Shown piece by piece: positions 59,501 to 64,000 of a DNA stretch of 64,000 nucleotides (position 1 is the stretch's first letter; every line of letters starts with the position of its first letter). Made by a program: the position numbers and the translations under genes. Under the pieces are notes generated by a model. That model saw nothing but the letters and a program-made list of their open reading frames with translations, did no database searches and had not been told where the DNA came from. The stretch comes from Oxalobacteraceae bacterium AB_14. GTDB taxonomy: Bacteria > Pseudomonadota > Gammaproteobacteria > Burkholderiales > Burkholderiaceae_D. Where the stretch lies: assembly GCA_000381565.1 (NCBI GenBank), contig KB906725.1:2235818-2299817 (forward strand), read 5' to 3'.

Positions 59501-59892
59501 AGAACACCTTCCGTGGCCACCTGGTGGTGCTGGTGGACGAATACACGTACTCGGACGGCGAGACCTTCGCGGCCGGCATCAAGGCGCTGGGACTGGCGCC
59601 GCTGGTCGGCAAGCGCACGGCGGGCGCCGGCGTCTGGCTCAGCGATAACAACCGCCTGAGCGACAACGGCATGGCGCGCGTGGCCGAAAACGGCCAGTTC
59701 AACACGGCCGACGGCCAGTGGCTGATCGAAGGCGTGGGCGTATCGCCGGATGTTGAAGTGGACAACCCGCCGCACGCCACCTACCAAGGCCAGGACCGCC
59801 AGCTGGAAGTGGCGCTGGATCTGCTGGACAAGAAGCTGAAGGCGCAGCCGATCAAGCCCTATCAGCCGCAAGCCATCCCCGCGTTTAAGTAG
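56551..59892 (+). CDS. Tricorn-like S41 family peptidase
   Basis: A 1113-aa protein with a signal peptide (SGAASA, residue about 23). Two WD/PD40-like beta-propellers follow (about 30-320 and 330-660), for example ISHDGKWIAFSASYEGGQEA. A charged Ala/Glu/Lys linker (about 555-590), a C1-like helical domain, a PDZ domain (about 780-880) and the S41 protease domain follow. The nucleophile is S1001 in EYTYSDGETFAAG. This is the tricorn core protease layout, here exported. It probably degrades peptides in the periplasm. The start is ATG 56551. Single gene. Confidence 0.92.
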   Translation: MILPRPLALMFLSAGLLSGAASAADAYYRYPAIRGDAVVFTAEGDLWKTGAHGGAAQRLTTHPAAETNAAISHDGKWIAFSASYEGGQEAYVMPVAGGLPKRITFENSAVNVLGWTAQGEVLVTTLDSKGPSRNNVIAAVRPGDLQRRVFAVADANDAVLDDAGKTLYFTRNGLALTNDNVKRYRGGAHAQLWRYDLAGASEAAPLLASDAGNNRRPMWWQGRLYFISDRGGSDNLWSMAADGSDPRQLTNHTDWDVRYAALGDGRIVYQLGADLHVLDLAAARDEQLAISLVSDFDQQRARQIRSPLENLTNVQISGKGERLVLTARGRVSVAGTGSQRRVEIAVPEGARAREAVFSHDDKSVYAIVDSTGENEIWKFAADGSGKGEQLTKDGNNHRWQLYPSPDGRWLAHTDKKGRLWMLDLATKANTVVDDGSKVGSDRHEDILWSADSKNLALVRAASTEQRDQIGLYNLEAKQLAFVTGDRYNSRSPVFSPDGKWLYFLSARNFQLANGSPWGDRNMGPVFDKRTGVYALALQPGNRFPFKPDDELNKPGDKPAEGAAEKAVEQAAEKAVEKAVAKAVPEKKSGKALPAIVYAGLAERLFEVPLAAGNYRNLQIDDKRLYFLDADGSDGKANLKTLAIAANGPQPEVFASGVREYDLAFDKKHLYYRSFAASGPGDMLVVEAGAKAPTDVSKAKVKVDDWTFSSNPRLEWTQMFNDAWRMHRDFLYDAKMRGVNWTGVRAKYAPLVERVTDRAELNDVLGMMISEVGALHSQIAPGDLRRPAPEGSPAGLGALLTRGADGYHVDHIYRSEPELPSERGPLLQPDVDVKEGDVITAVNGKPVLEARDIADLLLNQADKQMLLQVKRKEGKGDALRSVIVTPVNMAKQAGLRYGDWEQSRARQVENASKGRIGYLHLRAMGPRDIASFARDFYANVNREGLIIDVRRNNGGNIDSWVIEKLLRKAWAFWSSPGALPAPNMQNTFRGHLVVLVDEYTYSDGETFAAGIKALGLAPLVGKRTAGAGVWLSDNNRLSDNGMARVAENGQFNTADGQWLIEGVGVSPDVEVDNPPHATYQGQDRQLEVALDLLDKKLKAQPIKPYQPQAIPAFK

Positions 59893-59896
59893 TCTT

Positions 59897-59922
59897 GTCA
59901 TTTCCCCCCGCCCGGGAATGAC
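59897..59922. repeat. REP-like hairpin after the tricorn gene
   Basis: GTCATTTCCC and GGGAATGAC form an imperfect inverted repeat with one bulged T. The GTCATTCCC...GGGAATGAC pattern is common in dispersed proteobacterial REP elements. Confidence 0.4.
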
Positions 59923-59992
59923 TGGTCGTACCGCCTGGCCTTGATCTGCGCCGGCGCGGCATGGCTGGCGAATCGCTCCCGACCAGGCGAAG

Positions 59993-60031
59993 TGTCCGGA
60001 AGTGAACAGCCACAGCGTTCACTTCCGAACA
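59993..60031. promoter_or_regulatory. 15-bp inverted repeat upstream of the MacB/FtsX-type permease
   Basis: TGTCCGGAAGTGAAC (59993-60007) and GTTCACTTCCGAACA (60017-60031) pair with one mismatch across a 9-bp spacer. It lies about 95 bp upstream of the ATG at 60126. The two-arm form and spacing suggest a dimeric regulator binding site, for example an enhancer for a sigma-54 activator. Confidence 0.6.
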
Positions 60032-60125
60032 TCGGCCGCTAGAATGCGGGCCTGCAAGCGCCTGAACAAGCGTGGCATGGATGTTGCAAACGCCATGGGT
60101 TTTCCCACCACGGATTTTCAATCAC

Positions 60126-62570
60126 ATGAAGCTTAGAGACTTTCGCATCGGCTGGCGCGCGCTGGTACAGGAGCCGGCCTACACGCTGGCGGTGGTGCTG
60201 GGGCTGGGCGTCGGCCTGGCCGCGTGCCTGCTGCTGCTTGGCTTTGTGCGCTACTCGATGGAGTACGACTCGCACTTTCCGGATGTGGACAGGGTCTACG
60301 TCGTCAAACAGCATTTCAATGTCGATCCGACCTCGCCCCTGCAGGAAGTGGTGCCGATGTTCCTGCGCGAGCCTGCGCTGAAGACGCCGGGCGTCGCCGG
60401 CGCCGTGGTCTACATTCCGGCGCGGCCGGAGATCACGCCGCTGACGGTACGCATCAACCGCGGCATATTCGCGGTGCGCGGGCTGACCGTCATGCCCGGC
60501 TTTACCGAGATGCTGGGGCTGCGCGCGGTGCGGGGCAACCTGGCCGATGCGCTGGACAAGCCTGATCGCTTTGTCGTCACCGAGGCCGGCGCCCTGCGCC
60601 TGTTCGGCACGACCAACGCCGTGGGCCGCACCATGCTGGCGGAGGGGCACACCGTGCAGGTAGGCGCCGTGGTGCCGACGCCGCCGGCCAATACGACGAT
60701 ACCATTCGAGCTGCTTTTCGGCGTCAACTCGGTGGTGGCGGGGACCGATATCCGGCACGAGATGATGACCGGCGAACATGGCTGGATGGGCAAGATGCTG
60801 CTGCGCGTGCAGCCCGGCGCATCGCTGCCGGCGATCATCGACCGCTTGCAGCAAGTGCTCGACAGCGCGCCGAGCATGCAGAATTTTTCGCCGGAGACGC
60901 GCGCCCGCCTCGGCAAGCGCAAGGCGATCGAGCTCACCATGTCGCCGCTGCGCGATGCCTATTTCGATTACAAGATGGAGAACAGCTTTGTATCGGCGCC
61001 CGGCGACAGGGCCAATCCTGTGCTGGTCGCCGGCCTGGCGGTGCTGGCGGTGGTGATCCTGACCATGGCGGCGATCAATTACGTCAACCTGAGCATGGTC
61101 CGTGTGCTGCGGCGCCAGCGCGAAGTGGCGATGCGCAAGGTGCTCGGCGCCGGCGTGGCGCAGCTGATGTTGCTGTTCCTGCTCGAATCGTTGCTGGTGG
61201 CGCTGACGGCCACCGCGCTCGGATTGATGCTGGCCTGGCTGGCGCTGCCGGTCTTTTCGCAATTGGTCAATCGCCAGCTTGATGGACTGTTCTCATTGCA
61301 TAACGTGGTCGCGGCGTTGGGCCTGGGTAGTCTGCTGGGCGTGCTGACGGCGATCTATCCGGCCTGGGTGGCGCTGCGCGTACACCCGACGCAGGTGCTG
61401 GCCGGCCGTCCCGACACGGAATCGCGCGCCAGCATGCAATGCCGGCGTGCCTTGACGGTGCTGCAGGTGTCGGTCGCGATGGGGCTTGCCAGCGTAACGA
61501 TCGCCGTCGCGTGGCAAACCCATTATGCGATGCACGCCTCGCCGGGATTCGATCCGGCGCCGTTCGTGATCGTCGATATGCCGGAACGGGTCAAGGACAG
61601 CGAGAAGGCGCGGCGCTTTTACTCGGCACTGGCGGCGCAGCCTGGCGTGGACGGCGTAGCGATATCGGAAGATCCGGTGGGCCGGCTCGATTGGGCCTGG
61701 ACCCATGACATGACGCGTCCCGGTGGGCAGAGCGCGGGGATGGAAATGAAATCGGTCAGCGCCAACTTCTTCGAGCTTTACGGCATCGCGCCGCTCGCCG
61801 GGCGCTTGTTCCAGGCCGCTGTGGACAAGGAGGATGACCGGGTGCCGGTGGTGCTGAACGCTGTCGCGGCGCGCCAGCTGGGTTTTGCCAGCGCCGAGGA
61901 GCCCATCGGTCAGACCTTGCTGTTCAAGGGTTTCGAAAACAGGGTGATCTCCAAGCGCATCGTCGGCATCGCACCGGAGTTGAGATTCCATTCGCTGCGT
62001 GATACACCGGTCGCGACGGCCTATGAGCTGTGGACGGCGGGGACGGTGTTGAGCGTGCGCGCAGCGACGGATCCGGCGGCGGTCGAGCGCAGCGTGCAGG
62101 CGCTGTGGCCCAGCTTCTTCCCGGATGCGATCCCCAAGATCGTCCGCGCCGGCGATGTACTGGCTGCCAATTATGCGGACGACGCCCGCCTGGCCAAGTT
62201 GATGTCGGTCGCCACCGGCATCGCGCTGGCGATCGCCGCTTTCGGCACCTATGTGCTGTCGGCCAATACGGTGCAGCGGCGCGCCAGGGAGATCGCCATG
62301 CGCAAGCTGCACGGCGCGGGCGGCGCCGACATCGCCCTGCTGGTGGTACGGGAAATCGGTGTGCTGGTACTGGCGGCGGCGGTGATCGCGTTGCCGATAG
62401 CGGTGGTCGCGATTCGCCGCTACCTGTCGCGCTATGTCGAGCACGCGCCGATAGCTTATTGGACCCTGCTGTTTGCCGTGTCGCTGACGCTGGTCATCGC
62501 CCTGATCGCCATCGCCCGCCACACCTGGATCGCCATGCGCATGGTGCCGGCCGAGGCGTTGCGAACGTAG
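60126..62570 (+). CDS. MacB/FtsX-type ABC transporter permease (fused, two FtsX units)
   Basis: An 814-aa membrane protein. The MacB periplasmic core domain (about 45-260) follows the first helix (LAVVLGLGVGLAACLLLLGF). The first FtsX block (about 295-420) has RREVAMRKVLGAGVAQLMLLF. A second periplasmic part (about 460-650) and a second FtsX block (about 690-810) have RAREIAMRKLHGAGGADIALL. No ATPase gene is adjacent. Family members export peptides or antibiotics, or relay membrane signals. The start is ATG 60126. It is convergent with a LytTR two-component pair. Confidence 0.88.
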   Translation: MKLRDFRIGWRALVQEPAYTLAVVLGLGVGLAACLLLLGFVRYSMEYDSHFPDVDRVYVVKQHFNVDPTSPLQEVVPMFLREPALKTPGVAGAVVYIPARPEITPLTVRINRGIFAVRGLTVMPGFTEMLGLRAVRGNLADALDKPDRFVVTEAGALRLFGTTNAVGRTMLAEGHTVQVGAVVPTPPANTTIPFELLFGVNSVVAGTDIRHEMMTGEHGWMGKMLLRVQPGASLPAIIDRLQQVLDSAPSMQNFSPETRARLGKRKAIELTMSPLRDAYFDYKMENSFVSAPGDRANPVLVAGLAVLAVVILTMAAINYVNLSMVRVLRRQREVAMRKVLGAGVAQLMLLFLLESLLVALTATALGLMLAWLALPVFSQLVNRQLDGLFSLHNVVAALGLGSLLGVLTAIYPAWVALRVHPTQVLAGRPDTESRASMQCRRALTVLQVSVAMGLASVTIAVAWQTHYAMHASPGFDPAPFVIVDMPERVKDSEKARRFYSALAAQPGVDGVAISEDPVGRLDWAWTHDMTRPGGQSAGMEMKSVSANFFELYGIAPLAGRLFQAAVDKEDDRVPVVLNAVAARQLGFASAEEPIGQTLLFKGFENRVISKRIVGIAPELRFHSLRDTPVATAYELWTAGTVLSVRAATDPAAVERSVQALWPSFFPDAIPKIVRAGDVLAANYADDARLAKLMSVATGIALAIAAFGTYVLSANTVQRRAREIAMRKLHGAGGADIALLVVREIGVLVLAAAVIALPIAVVAIRRYLSRYVEHAPIAYWTLLFAVSLTLVIALIAIARHTWIAMRMVPAEALRT

Positions 62571-62589
62571 TCAGGCCTGCCCCCGGGTT

Positions 62590-63318
62590 TTAGAGGCTGG
62601 CGAGGCTTTTGAATTGGGCGGCGCGGCGGCGGGAGACTTCCACTTCGAGGTCGTCGCGCAGCAGCAGATCGAGGCCGCCGGCGTCGTTGGGCGTGACCTG
62701 GTCGACGTAGTCCAGGTTGACGATGTGGCGGCGGCTGGCGCGGAAGAAGCGTTGCGGGTCCAGCCGTTCCTCCAGCTGGTTCAGCGAGCGCAGCATCAGC
62801 GGCTTGTGGTCGTCGAAATAGACGCGCGTGTAGTTGCCGTCCGATTCGAACAGCCGCACATCCTGCAAGCCGACAAACCAGCACCGCTCGCCATCCTTGA
62901 TGAACAGCTTTTTTGCGGCCGTGGGCGCCACGGCCGGTACGCCCGCCGCCGCGTAGGCCAGCGCGCGGCTGTGACGCAAAGCGCAGCGCTGCAGGGCCGC
63001 CGCCATGCGCGCCGCCTGGATCGGCTTTTGCAGATAGTCCAGCGCATTGACTTCGAAGGCCTGCAAGGCATATTGGTCGAACGCCGTGGTGAAGATCACC
63101 TCCGGCGCTTCCTCCAGCGCGGCCAGCATATCGAAGCCGCTACCGCCCGGCATCTGCACGTCGAGGAACACCAGGTCCGGCTTGAGCGCGGCGATCTGCT
63201 GGATGCCATCGGCCGCGTTGACGGCCTCGCCGACGATTTCCACTTCAGGGTGTGCCGCCAGCAAACGGCGCAGTTCCGCGCGCGCCAGGCGTTCGTCGTC
63301 GATCAGCAATGCGCGCAT
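62590..63318 (-). CDS. LytTR-type response regulator
   Basis: A 242-aa regulator. The receiver (1-120) has D53 in FLDVQMPGGSG and acidic D7/D8. A LytTR DNA-binding domain (about 140-240) includes LFIKDGERCWFVGLQDV and FFRASRRHIVNLDYV. The start is ATG 63318, overlapping the kinase stop by one base, so it is coupled to the sensor kinase upstream. It may control the divergent or convergent transport genes, but its target is not known. Confidence 0.92.
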   Translation of the reverse strand: MRALLIDDERLARAELRRLLAAHPEVEIVGEAVNAADGIQQIAALKPDLVFLDVQMPGGSGFDMLAALEEAPEVIFTTAFDQYALQAFEVNALDYLQKPIQAARMAAALQRCALRHSRALAYAAAGVPAVAPTAAKKLFIKDGERCWFVGLQDVRLFESDGNYTRVYFDDHKPLMLRSLNQLEERLDPQRFFRASRRHIVNLDYVDQVTPNDAGGLDLLLRDDLEVEVSRRRAAQFKSLASL

Positions 63319-64000
63319 CAGGCGGCCTCCGGCAAGGTCATCGTGGCGCGTACCCAGCCACTGTTTTCAGTCAGGTCCAGGCTGGCGTTGGAGCCCAGCG
63401 CCAGCTCCAGGCGCTTGCGGGTATTGACCAGGCCAACCTTGGTGGAATTTGCGAACGGCAGGATCGCGCCCAGGTTGGCGATCTCGATATGGATCTTGCC
63501 GTCGTCCATGCGCTGCGCGCGGATGCGGATCTCGCTGCCGGTGGGGCTGGTCTCGACGCCGTACTTGACGGCGTTTTCCACCAGCGTCTGCAAGGCCATC
63601 GGCGGAATGCGGACCTGGTCCAGTCCCAGTCCGATTTCCACGCTGACCCGCATGCGTTCTTCGAAGCGGATTTTTTCAATCGCCAGATAGGCCTGCACGG
63701 CTTCGATTTCCGCCGCCAGCGGCACTGTGTCGTGCTGGCCCGATTGCAGCGCGTAGCGCATCACGCTGGCCAACTGGTCGATCATCTGTGCGGCGGCGTC
63801 CTGGTCTTCGTAGATCAGTGCGCGTACGCTGTTCATGCTGTTGAAGAAAAAATGCGGATTGACCTGTGCCTGCAAGGCGCGCAGCTCGGCATCCTTGGCG
63901 CTGATCTCCAGCCGCAGCGTCTCCTGCTCGAAGCGGTTGGCGCGGCGCAGCGATAGCACCGCCATGTAGAAGGTGTTCCACACCAGATAAACGCCCCACC
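63318..64000 (-). CDS. LytS-type sensor histidine kinase, N-terminus outside the window
   Basis: The 227 visible codons are the end of a membrane-bound kinase. A membrane helix (WGVYLVWNTFYMAVL) is followed by a coiled coil. The HisKA_7TM-like/His_kinase domain has the phospho-acceptor in QVNPHFFFNSMNSV. A HATPase_c domain has LVENAVKYGV and VGLVNTRKRLEL. The frame is open to the window edge, so the gene starts beyond 64000. It pairs with the LytTR regulator at 62590. Confidence 0.9.
   Translation of the reverse strand, partial: WGVYLVWNTFYMAVLSLRRANRFEQETLRLEISAKDAELRALQAQVNPHFFFNSMNSVRALIYEDQDAAAQMIDQLASVMRYALQSGQHDTVPLAAEIEAVQAYLAIEKIRFEERMRVSVEIGLGLDQVRIPPMALQTLVENAVKYGVETSPTGSEIRIRAQRMDDGKIHIEIANLGAILPFANSTKVGLVNTRKRLELALGSNASLDLTENSGWVRATMTLPEAA

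Overview
The window (64 kb, GC-rich, dense operons with ATGA-type overlaps) looks like chromosome from a betaproteobacterium of the Oxalobacteraceae (Massilia/Duganella/Janthinobacterium type). This is inferred from an exosortase-B (XrtB/EpsH-EpsI-EpsA) exopolysaccharide locus, four PEP-CTERM proteins, an extracellular ExeM/NucH nuclease, and betaproteobacterial-style housekeeping genes (rpsT next to murJ, icd, csp, clpS-clpA). No 16S, tRNA, insertion sequence, phage gene or CRISPR array was seen, so the placement rests on gene content only.

Layout. (1) 1-24451: exopolysaccharide locus. It starts inside the last codons of exosortase XrtB, then epsI (frameshifted at a run of eight G), glycosyltransferases, an aminotransferase/acetyltransferase pair, an OafA-type acyltransferase, a Wzx-type flippase, a Wzy-type polymerase/ligase, two more glycosyltransferases and a secreted DUF4962/heparinase-type protein. 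A reverse-strand CapA - glycosyltransferase - CapK cassette (12473-15998) interrupts this. It is followed by a heparinase II/III protein, an AlgD-like GDP-mannose dehydrogenase, a GT4 glycosyltransferase, GalE, an NDP-sugar pyrophosphorylase and ManC. Together these make sugar nucleotides (GDP-mannose, a GDP-uronic acid, UDP-galactose), assemble a lipid-linked repeat, flip it, polymerise it and trim it.

(2) 24457-36074: surface and secreted proteins with their regulators: two PEP-CTERM proteins, a TIGR03790 protein, an ExeM-type nuclease, an orphan PhoB-like response regulator, the LuxR-type regulator EpsA, an S8 protease and a third PEP-CTERM protein. (3) 36449-45827: an eleven-gene secretion/pilus-like operon with canonical GspG, GspF and GspE, but with PilM/N/O/P-like inner-membrane genes, a lipoprotein TPR-secretin and three further pseudopilins. 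It is flanked on both sides by PEP-CTERM genes, the second at 46235. This hybrid T2SS/T4P-like system beside exosortase substrates is the best candidate for a poorly described system here.

(4) 46774-64000: mostly housekeeping and stress genes: murJ, rpsT, a small Ser/Ala-rich exported protein, an RluE-type pseudouridine synthase, icd, a chromate transporter, a glutaredoxin-like protein, a cold-shock protein, clpS-clpA, a tricorn-like S41 protease, a MacB/FtsX-type permease with a striking inverted repeat upstream, and a LytTR regulator with its LytS-type kinase running off the end.

Notable non-gene signals are poly-G tracts (8 and 11 nt) in exopolysaccharide genes, a 21-nt block shared by the icd and clpA terminators in opposite orientation, palindromes upstream of rpsT and of a small exported protein, and a perfect 30-bp dyad repeat at 30235.
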